A DNA stretch of 41,315 bases from Bacteroidales bacterium (GTDB lineage Bacteria; Bacteroidota; Bacteroidia; Bacteroidales; P3). Numbering within the stretch: position 1 is the stretch's first letter; the number at the start of each line of letters is the position of its first letter. Under the pieces are notes generated by a model. That model saw only the letters and a program-made list of their open reading frames with translations. It ran no database searches and was not told the DNA's origin. The translations under genes and the position numbers were made by a program. The stretch lies in the NCBI GenBank assembly GCA_017542345.1, contig JAFXXI010000004.1, positions 1 to 41,315 of the forward strand, in the 5' to 3' direction. Positions 1-9,302 of this stretch are shown in pieces.

Positions 1-123
1 AGCGGAATCTGGCGAAAGGGGTTCATACCCGAAATCCTCATTTCTTTGGGCATGGCAGGAATAGAACAGCAGTTGCGACAGCATCGCAACAACCAGGACC
101 ACACTATACGACAGCCTTTTCAA
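1..123 (-). CDS. 5' end of an exported protein, cut by the window edge
   Basis: Only the first 41 codons are present; the gene runs off the left edge. It reads in the same frame as dut, just after the dut stop. No ATG fits, so I use TTG at 123-121, four bases past the dut stop codon. The predicted N-terminus is two basic residues, then a hydrophobic run and a Cys (YSVVLVVAMLSQLLFYSC), followed by polar sequence. This fits either a lipoprotein signal with a loose lipobox or a signal peptidase I substrate cut after CHA. In other Bacteroidales a TPR lipoprotein often follows dut, which is a possible identity but not shown by the residues here. The spacing implies co-transcription with clpP-dut. 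Confidence 0.5.
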   Translation of the reverse strand, partial: MKRLSYSVVLVVAMLSQLLFYSCHAQRNEDFGYEPLSPDSA

Positions 124-126
124 ACC

Positions 127-564
127 TCAGCTCTTTCCAGTGTGGCCGAAGCCGCCAGTGCCTCGCTCGGTGTCGGACAGTTCCTCTACCTGAACAATTT
201 CTGCCTGCTCATGGCGGGCGATGACCATCTGGGCGATGCGCTCGCCATCGTTGATAACAAAATCCTCACTACTGAGGTTGATGAGAATAACGCATATCTC
301 ACCCCGGTAGTCGGCATCAATGGTGCCGGGCGAATTGAGCACGGTGATGCCCTTCTTCAGCGCCAGGCCGCTGCGCGGGCGCACCTGCGCCTCATAGCCC
401 GCGGGCAGCTCCATGAAGAGGCCCGTCTTCACCAATCCACGCTCCATGGGTTTCAGCGTCACAGGCCCCTCGGGCAGGTAAGCCCTCAGGTCCATGCCCG
501 CCGACTGCTCCGTCTCATACTTCGGCAGTGGATGGTGGCTGGTATTTACAAATTTAACTATCAT
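127..564 (-). CDS. dut: Deoxyuridine 5'-triphosphate nucleotidohydrolase (dUTPase)
   Basis: Hydrolyses dUTP to dUMP and diphosphate in the cytoplasm, keeping uracil out of DNA and supplying dUMP for thymidylate synthesis. The 145-residue length is normal for the homotrimeric family. Visible motifs are AGMDLRA at 22-28, the PRSGLA segment at 63-68, the active-site segment [11 protein letters not shown] at 79-89, and the Gly-rich C-terminal arm [10 protein letters not shown] at 134-143 that closes over the nucleotide. The start codon overlaps the clpP stop as ATGA (561-564), so translation is probably coupled to clpP. An exported-protein gene follows almost directly. Confidence 0.97.
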   Translation of the reverse strand: MIVKFVNTSHHPLPKYETEQSAGMDLRAYLPEGPVTLKPMERGLVKTGLFMELPAGYEAQVRPRSGLALKKGITVLNSPGTIDADYRGEICVILINLSSEDFVINDGERIAQMVIARHEQAEIVQVEELSDTERGTGGFGHTGKS

Positions 565-1223
565 TTCTTTGTCAAAACTTCGTCAATCATGCCGTATTTC
601 AGAGCTTCTTCGGCGGTGAACCAGTGGTCGCGGTCGCTGTCTTTCTCCACCTGCTCGAAGGGCTGGCCGCTGTGGAGGGCGATAATCTCGTAGAGTTCCT
701 TCTTGAGCTTGAGGATTTCGCGCACTGTGATCTCCATATCGGTGGCCTGACCGTCAGCGCCACCCATGGGCTGATGAATCATGACACGGGCATGCGGCAG
801 GGCGCAGCGGCGGCCTTTCTCGCCGGCACAGAGGAGCACGCTAGCCATCGAGGCGGCCAAACCTGTGCAGATTGTGCTGACCTTGGGCTGGATGTACTGC
901 ATGGTGTCGTAGATACCCAAACCGGCATAGACGGAGCCTCCCGGCGAGTTGAGGTAGATCTGGATGTCCTTGGTGGCGTCAACGCTCTCAAGGAAGAGCA
1001 ATTGTGCCTGAATGACATTGGCTGTATAGTCGTCGATGGCGGTGCCGAGGAAGATGATGCGGTCCATCATCAGACGGCTGAAGACGTCCATCTGGGCCAC
1101 ATTCAGCTGGCGCTCCTCGACGATATACGGGGTCAGCGAGTTATTAATTGCCGAGGTATACTTGGCGTAGGTGGTACTGCTGATGCCACGGTGCTTGGTG
1201 GCATATTTCTCAAATTCTGTCAT
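561..1223 (-). CDS. clpP: ATP-dependent Clp protease proteolytic subunit
   Basis: Serine peptidase that forms the barrel-shaped proteolytic chamber used with Clp ATPases such as ClpX. I choose the ATG at 1223, giving 220 residues; an upstream in-frame ATG at 1286 would add 21 polar residues unlike the family. The nucleophile Ser125 lies in GLAASMAS, His150 in MIHQP, and the third triad residue is probably Asp199 in DSDRDHW. The oligomerisation and substrate-groove segment [16 protein letters not shown] is intact. Bacteroidota often keep clpP with tig and clpX, but here its neighbours are nadK (73 bp upstream) and dut (4-bp overlap downstream). No clear -7 box was found in the gap to nadK, so it may depend on the upstream promoter. 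Confidence 0.96.
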   Translation of the reverse strand: MTEFEKYATKHRGISSTTYAKYTSAINNSLTPYIVEERQLNVAQMDVFSRLMMDRIIFLGTAIDDYTANVIQAQLLFLESVDATKDIQIYLNSPGGSVYAGLGIYDTMQYIQPKVSTICTGLAASMASVLLCAGEKGRRCALPHARVMIHQPMGGADGQATDMEITVREILKLKKELYEIIALHSGQPFEQVEKDSDRDHWFTAEEALKYGMIDEVLTKK

Positions 1224-1296
1224 ATTTTCTGTATTTGTTTGCTTAAATAACGATAACTGTGCATGTTTATTGCCTCTCTCATACAAGAACGGCGTC

Positions 1297-2100
1297 TCAT
1301 GGACGAATCTCTGTGCCCCACATCAACTTGTCTCGAATAGCAGAGAAAAAGTCCTGTGTATTCATTCGGATAAGCCGCACCTTGAAAGGAGCACGGCAAA
1401 GGCGAACGGCCACAGGTCCCTCTAGCAGAGTGCGGTGCGAATCCACGCCCAATGTGCATGAGGAACCTCCTTCCACACGAAGTTCTATATTGACCGTATC
1501 CGGCACAATGACAGGGCGTAGCGTAAGCGTATGGGCCGAGATAGGGGTGATGACAAAGCAACGGGAGTCCGGGGTAAGGATAGGCCCCCCGCAACTGAGC
1601 GAATAGGCTGTGGAGCCTGTGGGAGTGGCAACTATAACGCCATCCCCCGCATAGTCGGCCACATGACGCCCGTCGACATACACCTGCGTGCGCAACAGCG
1701 ACGCCTCCTCTCCACGATGGACAAACACCTCATTGAGTGCATAAGAGTTGCCGTCCATCTCAAGAAGACTGCGCTCCTCCAACGTAAATCGGCCGGCCAG
1801 CAAATCGGCAGCCAACGCGTCGGGATTCTCCCGCCCCACTGTGGTGAGGAAACCGAGATGGCCAAAATTGATGCCTAGAATCGGCGGAAATGCCTCGGGC
1901 TTGCTACTATGCACAAACTGCACCGAACTGAGCAATGTCCCGTCACCCCCGATGGAAAAAAGGTAATCGCACCCGTCCACGGAATCTCCGTCGCTGACCT
2001 TGACTGTCTCTATGCCATGGGCAGCAAGTGCAGAGACGAGGGCTTCATAGGCAGCGCTGTCGGCAGCATCTATGTGGCGATGATATAAGGCTATCTTCAT
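1297..2100 (-). CDS. nadK: NAD kinase
   Basis: Phosphorylates NAD to NADP in the cytoplasm, using ATP or polyphosphate. The 267-residue length is typical. The GGDGT nucleotide-binding loop is at residues 51-55, preceded by the beta strand CDYLFSI. An NEVFVHRG segment and the strongly conserved ATPTGSTAYSLSCGGP segment (roughly 155-170) complete the family signature. It follows the T9SS type B gene with a gap of about 20 bp, so the two are likely co-transcribed, although their functions look unrelated. The first ATG follows an A/T-rich stretch. Confidence 0.95.
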   Translation of the reverse strand: MKIALYHRHIDAADSAAYEALVSALAAHGIETVKVSDGDSVDGCDYLFSIGGDGTLLSSVQFVHSSKPEAFPPILGINFGHLGFLTTVGRENPDALAADLLAGRFTLEERSLLEMDGNSYALNEVFVHRGEEASLLRTQVYVDGRHVADYAGDGVIVATPTGSTAYSLSCGGPILTPDSRCFVITPISAHTLTLRPVIVPDTVNIELRVEGGSSCTLGVDSHRTLLEGPVAVRLCRAPFKVRLIRMNTQDFFSAIRDKLMWGTEIRP

Positions 2101-2119
2101 ATTGTGTTTCTTTTGATTT

Positions 2120-3412
2120 CTACTTGATTACTGTGACAGTACCTGTATAGGTGTGTATGAGATTGTCAATAAACCTCACGCGGAGGGAGTAGGCATACGC
2201 ACCCTGATGTATGGAATCGTCTGGATGCCACCCCGCTTCAGGGTCTTCGGTGTGATAGATGAGACGGCCGCGTTGGTCGTACACATTAAGCTCATAGATA
2301 TCGCCCATCGGGCCAACCACCACCGGCAGAAAAACGCCGTTGACACCGGAGTCACCCGCCACGATGGTGTTGGGACAATAGAAATCCGGCGTGGGTGGCT
2401 CGGGCAGGGCGACACAACTGGCACGGGTGTAGCGCGGATTGCGTCCGCAGGCATCCACCACCGATAGCTGATAGCAAAGTGTCGACCCGCTGAATGAGCG
2501 AAGATTCGCATCGATGTATTCGACAACAGACTCCGTTGGTGTGAGTTCGGCAATAGGGTTCCACGGCAGTCCATCCACACTGCGCCACAGCGTGTAGCGG
2601 CCTCCGTGGAAGGCGATGTCTGTGCGTAGCAATAAATGGACTGCCGAGTGGAGGCTGTCGGCTACAAGCGTGTCTATCGCAAAGAATGCAGCTGTGTCAG
2701 CCGTCCGCATCTTTACCCCTCTAGCCCGTGAGGTGGACAATAGCGGGTACCCTGAAGTGCCGTTGCCCGTGGCTGTTACAAAGAACCAGGGGCAATGGAA
2801 ATCCGGATACTCGGACATGTCCACGGTGTATGCGCAGGGCCCGTCGGCACCTGTATTGTAGATTTCAATCACCTCGCTATAGCCCATACAACTGTCCGTC
2901 ATAAACAGCGCATAACCCTGCACCCCACCCGGCATTCCCTCATAAGGCGTCCAGCTCAAACGCACGGTGTCGCCGCATTCGGGTATCTCGGCACGAAGCT
3001 GCACCGGACTGAATCGCGGGGTGCGGGCACTGGCGTTTCCGGCACTGTCGAAGGCATAGATGCCATAGTAACGGCGCACTCCATCATCACTAATCAGGAA
3101 GTCCGCGCGCCCCGTATCACGTCCCTCCACGGTGTCGAGCGACAGACAAGGGTCGTTGCTATAGTCTGCCCGGCCAGAACAAATATGATAGCCCACCACG
3201 CTGCCAGTCACACTGGGCGTCCAGCAGATGCTCAACACATTGCTGTCTATGTCCGACAGGAAGTTATAAGTGGCGTAGTAGTCCGTCACCGGCTCCACAT
3301 CGCCTTGTGCTTCAAGCGAGAGCGGCCACCCACACAGACCGACCCACAGGCCTGAGCCAAGCGTCACACACAGCCTCCGCAGGAGTTTTCCTATGGATTT
3401 CTCGCTTTTCAC
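2120..3412 (-). CDS. Secreted Fn3-like protein with T9SS type B sorting domain
   Basis: 430 residues. The N-terminus has a basic start and a hydrophobic run ending in SLEAQG, a plausible signal peptide of about 36 residues. The middle is made of beta-rich, fibronectin type III-like segments with repeated Trp-Thr-Pro strands (SICWTPSV, LSWTPYEG). The last ~90 residues match the gliding-associated (CHU_C-like) C-terminal domain: a DFYCPN start, YELNVYDQRGRLIYH, a GWHPDD turn, QGAYAYSLRV and a TGTVTVIK end. That domain sends cargo through the type IX system. I infer export to the cell surface or medium; the mature function is unknown. It lies 11 bp after the ABC exporter gene and 20 bp before nadK. 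Confidence 0.85.
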   Translation of the reverse strand: MKSEKSIGKLLRRLCVTLGSGLWVGLCGWPLSLEAQGDVEPVTDYYATYNFLSDIDSNVLSICWTPSVTGSVVGYHICSGRADYSNDPCLSLDTVEGRDTGRADFLISDDGVRRYYGIYAFDSAGNASARTPRFSPVQLRAEIPECGDTVRLSWTPYEGMPGGVQGYALFMTDSCMGYSEVIEIYNTGADGPCAYTVDMSEYPDFHCPWFFVTATGNGTSGYPLLSTSRARGVKMRTADTAAFFAIDTLVADSLHSAVHLLLRTDIAFHGGRYTLWRSVDGLPWNPIAELTPTESVVEYIDANLRSFSGSTLCYQLSVVDACGRNPRYTRASCVALPEPPTPDFYCPNTIVAGDSGVNGVFLPVVVGPMGDIYELNVYDQRGRLIYHTEDPEAGWHPDDSIHQGAYAYSLRVRFIDNLIHTYTGTVTVIK

Positions 3413-3423
3413 CTTTCGTCATT

Positions 3424-5235
3424 TTAAAACGATTGCAATGCCACCAGCTCGGCATATCGCCCATGCAACTCCATCAACTCGGCATGTGTGCCCTGCTCAA
3501 CAATGCGACCGTGGTCGAGCACTATGATGCGTTCGGCACCCACTACTGTGGAGAGACGGTGGGCGATAACTATGGCCGTGCGTCCGCGCAGCACCACATC
3601 CAACGTCTGCTGGAGCAGGCGTTCGTTCTCCGTGTCCAGCGCCGACGTCGCCTCGTCGAGGATAAGCACTTCCGGGCTACGCAGCAAGGCGCGCGCAATG
3701 CTGATGCGCTGGCGCTGGCCTCCGCTGAGCAGACTTCCTCCTTCTCCGATATTGGTATGATAGCCCTCGGGCAAGGCAGCAATAAATTCATGGGCCTGTG
3801 CTGCACGGGCGGCCTGCTCTATGTCGTCAGCCGTGGCCTCCGGACATCCAAAGGCAATGTTGGCCGCCACGGTGTCGTTGAACAGCAGTGTATCCTGCGC
3901 CACCACCCCGATGCGGCGGCGTATCTCGGCCAGCGGGAGAGTGCTGATATCCGTGCCTCCGAGGAATATCTGTCCGTTCTCCACCTCATAGAAGCGGCAG
4001 AGCAGATCGACGATGGTCGACTTGCCGCTTCCAGACGCACCTACAAGCGCGACCGTCGTCCCTCGCGGAACACTGATGCAGATATCGTTCAGCACAGGCA
4101 CATCCTCCGTATAGGCAAACGAGACATGACGCAACTCCACGGCGACGTTGTCTGCCGACACGGCATCCGTTTTCGCTGCGGTCGATTCCACACCGCCGTC
4201 ATGCTCCTCTTCTTCGTTCAAGAATGCCTCTATGCGTTCAGCACAGGCGCGGCCCTTCTTGAATTGCGATATGGCGGTGGAAAAATCCTTGGCTGGCGGT
4301 ATCATCAGCACGAAGAGCATCACATACGAAATGAACATCTCGGACGTAAGCCCCTGGTCACCGTTCATGATAAGATACGAGCCGAAAAGCAGTATGCCCA
4401 CCACTATGACATTGCCAAGGAACTCGCTGATGGGCGAGGCGGCGTCAATCCGGCGGTACACCGCATTGCGGCGACGCGTATAAGCTCGGTTGTACTCTCG
4501 GAAACGGCGGTTGGAAAAGTCGATGGCGGTATACGACTTGATGACCTTCAGTCCACCCATCGTCTCGTCGGTGAGCGACAGCAGGTGTGCACTCATCTCC
4601 TGCACCACCTTCGAGCTGCGTTTCAGGTGCCGTGATAGCCCCGAAATCACAAGTGCCACCAGCGGTAGCATGCAGAGCACGAACACCGTCAGTTTGACGT
4701 TGATATAGAACAGCATGCCCAAGTACAGAAGCATGCAGATCACCGCCGACAGGAACATCTGCACCGAACCCAGGGTACCCTCGTCATAATCAACCATGTC
4801 GGTACTGAACCGCGCCATGACATCACCCTTGCGGGCATGGTCGTAGTATCTCATCGGTAGCCGCATGGCCTTTTGGTAGAGGGCATCGCGCAGATTGCGC
4901 ACCACCCTGACCCGGATAATGGAAATCTGCAGCGCCGAGAAGTAGCCAAAGAGGTTCTTCATGCTGTAGAGTACGAAGATAATAGCCGAGAAAAGAATCA
5001 ACGCCCGACGGCGGCCAAATGTCATCAACCAGACATAGAGCCCTTCCAGCCACCCTGCCACCACATTGACCGTCGGCACCGATTCCGCCGGCGTACCCTC
5101 ACCAAAGAGTATCTTGAGGAAATCGGCCACGCTCAATGCAGTAGCCATGGTGAACACCACGCTCAGCATCACCAACAGCACATACAGCACACCCCGTGCG
5201 CTGTATGGCTTTATCTGGCTGAGCAAAAATCTCAT
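3424..5235 (-). CDS. ABC exporter, fused membrane and ATPase domains (MsbA-like)
   Basis: 603 residues with the half-transporter layout that works as a homodimer. Hydrophobic helices fill about the first 330 residues, including VMLSVVFTMATALSVADFL, and the ATPase domain follows. Walker A GASGSGKS is near residue 397, the ABC signature LSGGQRQR near 501, Walker B VLILDEATSALD near 521 and the switch His in IAHRLS near 558. The family exports lipids such as lipid A-core, or drugs and peptides. The sequence alone does not decide the substrate, and the purB neighbour gives no clue. Its ATG overlaps the purB stop (ATGA, 5232-5235), so it is probably translated from the purB message. Confidence 0.93.
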   Translation of the reverse strand: MRFLLSQIKPYSARGVLYVLLVMLSVVFTMATALSVADFLKILFGEGTPAESVPTVNVVAGWLEGLYVWLMTFGRRRALILFSAIIFVLYSMKNLFGYFSALQISIIRVRVVRNLRDALYQKAMRLPMRYYDHARKGDVMARFSTDMVDYDEGTLGSVQMFLSAVICMLLYLGMLFYINVKLTVFVLCMLPLVALVISGLSRHLKRSSKVVQEMSAHLLSLTDETMGGLKVIKSYTAIDFSNRRFREYNRAYTRRRNAVYRRIDAASPISEFLGNVIVVGILLFGSYLIMNGDQGLTSEMFISYVMLFVLMIPPAKDFSTAISQFKKGRACAERIEAFLNEEEEHDGGVESTAAKTDAVSADNVAVELRHVSFAYTEDVPVLNDICISVPRGTTVALVGASGSGKSTIVDLLCRFYEVENGQIFLGGTDISTLPLAEIRRRIGVVAQDTLLFNDTVAANIAFGCPEATADDIEQAARAAQAHEFIAALPEGYHTNIGEGGSLLSGGQRQRISIARALLRSPEVLILDEATSALDTENERLLQQTLDVVLRGRTAIVIAHRLSTVVGAERIIVLDHGRIVEQGTHAELMELHGRYAELVALQSF

Positions 5236-6593
5236 AGACTGTAGCCGATATAGTTGTGCGGGGTAAACTTTTTCAGCCGTTCTTTCACTTCGGGTGCCAC
5301 CTCCAACGTGTCCACAAAGGCACTGATGGTCTCTGCCGTCACTTTCTCGTTGGTGCGCGTCAGCTGCTTCAACGCCTCATAGGGGTTGGGGTAGCCCACC
5401 GACCGCAACACCGTCTGTATGGCCTCGGCCACCACCGCCCAGTTGTTCTCCAAGTCGCGGTAGAGGGCCTGCTCGTTGAGCAACAACTTGCCCAGGCCTT
5501 TCTCCAACGAGGCAAGCGAAATAATGGTGTGTGCCACCGGCACTCCAATATTGCGGCTCACCGTGCTGTCTGTCAAGTCGCGCTGCAGGCGGCTGATAGG
5601 CAGCTTGTGGCTCAGGTGCTCGAAGATGGCGTTGGCCAGGCCCAAGTTGCCCTCGGCATTCTCGAAGTCAATGGGGTTCACCTTGTGCGGCATAGCGCTG
5701 CTCCCCACTTCGCCGGCTTTGATTTTCTGCTTGAAATACTCCATCGAGACGTATGTCCACACATCGCGGCAGAGGTCTATCAAGATGACGTTGATGCGCT
5801 TGCAGGCGTCAAACCAGGCTGCCATCATGTCGTAGTTCTCAATCTGTGTCGTTAGCTGCTGGCGTTCCAGTCCGAGACGCTCCTTGACGAAGCGGTTGCC
5901 GAACGCACGCCAGTCCACCTCGGGGAACGCCGCCAGATGGGCGTTGTAGTTGCCCGTGGCGCCGCCGAACTTGGCCGTGAAGGGAATGCGTTCCAGTTCC
6001 TCTATCTGACGCCGCAGACGGTAGGCGAAGACACCCCACTCCTTGCCCAGCGTCGTCGGCGAGGCCGGCTGTCCGTGGGTATGCGCCAGCATCGGTATCT
6101 CCTTCCACTCCTCAGCGCGGGCGTCAAGCAGCGCCAGTATCTTGCGGTAGGCCGGCAGCAACGTCTCCTCGGCACACTCCTTCATCGACAGCGGCACACT
6201 GGTGTTGTTGATATCCTGCGACGTAAGGCCGAAGTGGATGAACTCCTTGAGGTCGGCGAGACCCATCTGGTCGAATTTGCCTTTGAGGAAGTACTCCACG
6301 GCCTTCACATCGTGGTTGGTCACCTTCTCGATGTCCTTGATGGCCTGTGCATCCTCATCGGTAAAATGGCGGTAGATGTCGCGCAGCGCCTCGGCCTGGC
6401 TGGCCACCCGCTGTCCGTCTTCCGTTTTCCACTTGCCGCATTCCGTCAACTGCTCTGCCAAGGCAATGAAATACTCCACTTCCACACGGACGCGGTAACG
6501 TATCAATGCCCCCTCAGAGAAATATTTGGCCAGTGCCTCGCACTTGCCACGATAGCGCCCGTCCACGGGCGACACTGCATTCAGACTGTTCAT
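5232..6593 (-). CDS. purB: Adenylosuccinate lyase
   Basis: Catalyses two fumarate-releasing steps of purine synthesis: SAICAR to AICAR, and adenylosuccinate to AMP. The 453-residue length fits the family. The flexible signature loop GSSAMPHKVNPIDFENAEGN is near residues 294-313 and contains the catalytic Ser. An upstream TSQDINNTS segment and an AHTHGQPASPTTLGKE segment with a catalytic His are both intact. The gene overlaps both the PHP-family gene before it and the ABC exporter after it by four bases, which argues for one polycistronic message. Confidence 0.97.
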   Translation of the reverse strand: MNSLNAVSPVDGRYRGKCEALAKYFSEGALIRYRVRVEVEYFIALAEQLTECGKWKTEDGQRVASQAEALRDIYRHFTDEDAQAIKDIEKVTNHDVKAVEYFLKGKFDQMGLADLKEFIHFGLTSQDINNTSVPLSMKECAEETLLPAYRKILALLDARAEEWKEIPMLAHTHGQPASPTTLGKEWGVFAYRLRRQIEELERIPFTAKFGGATGNYNAHLAAFPEVDWRAFGNRFVKERLGLERQQLTTQIENYDMMAAWFDACKRINVILIDLCRDVWTYVSMEYFKQKIKAGEVGSSAMPHKVNPIDFENAEGNLGLANAIFEHLSHKLPISRLQRDLTDSTVSRNIGVPVAHTIISLASLEKGLGKLLLNEQALYRDLENNWAVVAEAIQTVLRSVGYPNPYEALKQLTRTNEKVTAETISAFVDTLEVAPEVKERLKKFTPHNYIGYSL

Positions 6594-7330
6594 AGTGTAT
6601 CGTTCATAAATGTGTATTTCTCCAGCACCTTCTCCACCTTGCGGTTGCAGCTCAGGTCGCGCAGAGCCTGGGCATACATGGTGTTGTGCGTGTCGGTACC
6701 CATAAACTCAATCCATCCGCGCTCCAGCATCTCGTAGGCGCGCCGCTTGGCCTCCTCGCCATAGAACCCGCCGAGCGACAGCACGTTGATTTGGAAGAAC
6801 ACACCCTGGTTCTTCAACTGTTCCATCCGCACGCCGTTCACATTGAGATAGGGATAGCGTTCGGGATGTGCCAGGATGACCTCGTAGCCTTTCATCTGCA
6901 TGTCGAATATCATCTCGTCGCAGCCCATCATCTGCTGGTGCAGCGAGAACTCCACCAGCACATACTTGTCGCTGATCTTCAGGAAGCGGGGGTTCTCCAG
7001 CCGCTTCTTGAAGCCGCTGTCTATGCGGTACTCTCCGGCCACACCCACCATCTCTATATCCACGCCCGCCTCGGTGGCCTGCCGCTTCAGTTCCTCGTAG
7101 CGCCTCTTGATGTCGTCCTCGTCGTTCTCGAAGCGCGGGGTCTGGAAGTGCGGCGTGATGATCACCTTGTTGTAGCCCACCGCCTTGAGGGTCTTCAGGC
7201 ACTCCACGCTCTCCTCCACGCACTTCGACCCGTCGTCAACTTTCGGCACCAAATGGCAGTGCATGTCGGTGCCCAGGACGGCAAAGATTGGGCGTGGTTC
7301 GTACTTCCGGTTGAAAAGATTAAAAAGCAT
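6590..7330 (-). CDS. PHP-family protein-tyrosine phosphatase (CpsB/YwqE type)
   Basis: 246 residues. Metal-binding PHP motifs are visible: TDMHCHLVPKVDDGS from residue 21, VIITPHF, ILAHPERYPY and FMGTDTHN near the C-terminus. Members of this type use Mn-dependent chemistry to dephosphorylate tyrosine kinases that control capsule and exopolysaccharide assembly. No polysaccharide genes lie in the window, so its partner must be elsewhere. The motif set argues against histidinol phosphatase, although annotation pipelines sometimes give that name. The stop overlaps the purB start, and murA ends 27 bp upstream. Confidence 0.85.
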   Translation of the reverse strand: MLFNLFNRKYEPRPIFAVLGTDMHCHLVPKVDDGSKCVEESVECLKTLKAVGYNKVIITPHFQTPRFENDEDDIKRRYEELKRQATEAGVDIEMVGVAGEYRIDSGFKKRLENPRFLKISDKYVLVEFSLHQQMMGCDEMIFDMQMKGYEVILAHPERYPYLNVNGVRMEQLKNQGVFFQINVLSLGGFYGEEAKRRAYEMLERGWIEFMGTDTHNTMYAQALRDLSCNRKVEKVLEKYTFMNDTL

Positions 7331-7357
7331 AACTGTCTATTTAGTTCTTGGAGTTTC

Positions 7358-8674
7358 CTATATTCTTCTGATGTCGGCTCCCAGACGGCGCAGGCGTTCG
7401 TCTATGCACTGGTAGCCTCGGTCTATCTGTTCTATATTGTCTATGCGGCTCTTGCCGTCGGCGCTGAGGGCCGCTATCAGCAGCGCCACGCCCGCGCGTA
7501 TGTCGGGCGACGCCATGCGCACACCGCGCAGCTTGTGCTCGTGGTCGAGCCCTATCACCGTGGCGCGGTGCGGGTCGCAGAGGATTATCTGAGCCCCCAT
7601 GTCGATGAGCTTGTCCACGAAGAACAGGCGGCTCTCAAACATCTTCTGGTGTATCAGCACACTGCCCTTGGCCTGCGTGGCCACAACCAAGGCGATGGAG
7701 ATGAGGTCGGGCGTGAAACCGGGCCATGGTGCGTCGGCCACGGTCATGATGCTTCCGTCCATGAAACGCTCTATCTCGTAGTGTTCCTGCGACGGCACAT
7801 ACAGGTCGTCGCCTTTCTGCCACACCTCGATGCCCAGCCGGCGAAACACCTGCGGGATGAGCCCCAGATGCTGCACCTGCGCATTCTTGATGGTAATATC
7901 ACCCTGCGTCATGGCGGCCATGCCGATGAACGAACCCACCTCAATCATGTCGGGCAGCAGGCGGTGTGTGCAGCCGTGCAACTCCTTCACGCCGCGGATA
8001 GTCAGCAGATTGCTCCCCACGCCGCTGATGCGCGCGCCCATGGCATTGAGCATATTGCACAGCTGGTAGACGTATGGCTCGCAGGCGGCGTTCATGATGG
8101 TGGTGGTGCCCTTGGCCAGCACCGAAGCCATGACGATATTGGCGGTACCGGTCACCGAAGCCTCGTCGAGCAGCATATAGCAGCCCTTCAGCTTCTTGGC
8201 CTTCACCATGTAGGCGCCACGCTTGTATTCCACCTCGGCACCCAGGCGCTCCATGCCGATGAAGTGTGTGTCGAGACGGCGGCGGCCTATCTTGTCGCCC
8301 CCCGGCTGCGGCACCACCGCCTGGCCGAAGCGCGCCAGCAGTGGCCCCACCAACATGATGCTGCCCCTCAAAGTGCCCGCCTGTTCGCGGTAGTCGGGAC
8401 TGCCCAGCACATCAAGGTTCACCTGGTCGGCCTGGAACTCGAAGGTCCGGCCGCTCTCACAAAGCGACGTGTGGTCTTCGCGCACGCTCACGCCCAGCAG
8501 CTTGAGCAAGTCGATGAGCTTGTTCACGTCACGTATATCGGGCACATGCTCTATGCGCACCTTCTCGGTCGTCAGCAGCACGGCGCACAGCACCTGCAGG
8601 GCCTCGTTCTTGGCACCCTGCGGCACTATGTCGCCCCGCAACTTGCGACCTCCGGTGATTTCAAAACTGGCCAT
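7358..8674 (-). CDS. murA: UDP-N-acetylglucosamine 1-carboxyvinyltransferase
   Basis: First committed step of peptidoglycan synthesis: transfers enolpyruvate from PEP to UDP-GlcNAc in the cytoplasm. The 438 residues fit the family. Lys22 is present in QGAKNEAL. The active-site loop reads PGGDKIGRRRLDTH; the residue that is Cys115 in E. coli MurA is Asp127 here (codon GAC on the minus strand, 8296-8294). Cys is the fosfomycin attachment site, and Asp at this position is known from naturally insensitive enzymes such as those of mycobacteria and chlamydiae. The start overlaps the DUF4290 stop as TAATG, so the two are translationally coupled. Confidence 0.97.
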   Translation of the reverse strand: MASFEITGGRKLRGDIVPQGAKNEALQVLCAVLLTTEKVRIEHVPDIRDVNKLIDLLKLLGVSVREDHTSLCESGRTFEFQADQVNLDVLGSPDYREQAGTLRGSIMLVGPLLARFGQAVVPQPGGDKIGRRRLDTHFIGMERLGAEVEYKRGAYMVKAKKLKGCYMLLDEASVTGTANIVMASVLAKGTTTIMNAACEPYVYQLCNMLNAMGARISGVGSNLLTIRGVKELHGCTHRLLPDMIEVGSFIGMAAMTQGDITIKNAQVQHLGLIPQVFRRLGIEVWQKGDDLYVPSQEHYEIERFMDGSIMTVADAPWPGFTPDLISIALVVATQAKGSVLIHQKMFESRLFFVDKLIDMGAQIILCDPHRATVIGLDHEHKLRGVRMASPDIRAGVALLIAALSADGKSRIDNIEQIDRGYQCIDERLRRLGADIRRI

Positions 8675-9288
8675 TATTTTTTCTTCTTTTTCTTCTTTTT
8701 CGATCCTTCTTTTTTGGCAGCCGCGGCGGCCATCGCCTCGATATACTCGCGCGAGTCATGGAACTTGAAGCCCTCGGGCGGCGTCAAACGCCCCTCGCTG
8801 AGCTCGCCCAGCTGCTCCACGATGAGCTCGTCGTCCACCGTGTCGCGGTTCCACTGCAGGTACATCCGCTTCATCGTGTGCAGTATCTGTCCTGTCAGCA
8901 GCTGCCGCTCGGGACTCTCGGGCATGACGGCCACCGCCTTGACCATCTCCTCCAACGCACGTCCGTAGTGGGGGTAGCGGATGCCGCCCTCACGGTAGCC
9001 TATCGGCTTGGGTTTCAGGTTTTCTGTCTCCTCGCGGCTCACCTCGTAAGGGCAGTCCACGTCAAGGTCATAGTCGGCCAGCAACATCAGGTGGTCCCAA
9101 AGGATGTGGCGGTAGTCGGTGCGCTCCTTCACCTTCGGATTCACATGCGCCATCACCTCCACAATGGCCTCCGCCAGCGCCGTCCGCTCCTCACGGTCGG
9201 CGATGGTCTTGGCATATTCTATCAGCTTGGCCACATGGCGGCCATAGTCTGTAATCTTCAGCTGTTCGCGTTGTGTGTTGTATTCCAT
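8674..9288 (-). CDS. DUF4290 family protein
   Basis: 204 residues, cytoplasmic, with no signal peptide. The N-terminal YNTQREQLKITDYGRHVAKL segment is characteristic of DUF4290, a Bacteroidota family of unknown function commonly found just upstream of murA, as here. The body is helical with conserved aromatic and acidic residues. The C-terminus ends in an unusually basic tail, GSKKKKKKKK. The A-rich codons for that tail form an A/T homopolymer-like run near 8677-8700, a possible slippage site. The TAATG overlap with murA suggests a role tied to cell-wall synthesis, but that is inference only. Confidence 0.85.
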   Translation of the reverse strand: MEYNTQREQLKITDYGRHVAKLIEYAKTIADREERTALAEAIVEVMAHVNPKVKERTDYRHILWDHLMLLADYDLDVDCPYEVSREETENLKPKPIGYREGGIRYPHYGRALEEMVKAVAVMPESPERQLLTGQILHTMKRMYLQWNRDTVDDELIVEQLGELSEGRLTPPEGFKFHDSREYIEAMAAAAAKKEGSKKKKKKKK

Positions 9289-9302
9289 TCAGTGTTCTGT
9301 GT

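Noticed and set aside
1224..1286. Longer N-terminus for ClpP starting at 1286
   Set aside because: It adds 21 polar residues not usual for the family; the ATG at 1223 gives the expected start.
3307..4635. A 442-codon open frame on the plus strand opposite the ABC exporter
   Set aside because: The exporter on the other strand has all ATPase motifs; this frame has none and no plausible start signal.
6686..8968. A 760-codon open frame on the plus strand opposite murA and the PHP gene
   Set aside because: It is antisense to two clear genes, shows no recognisable domain and has a composition typical of the reverse frame of G/C-rich coding DNA.
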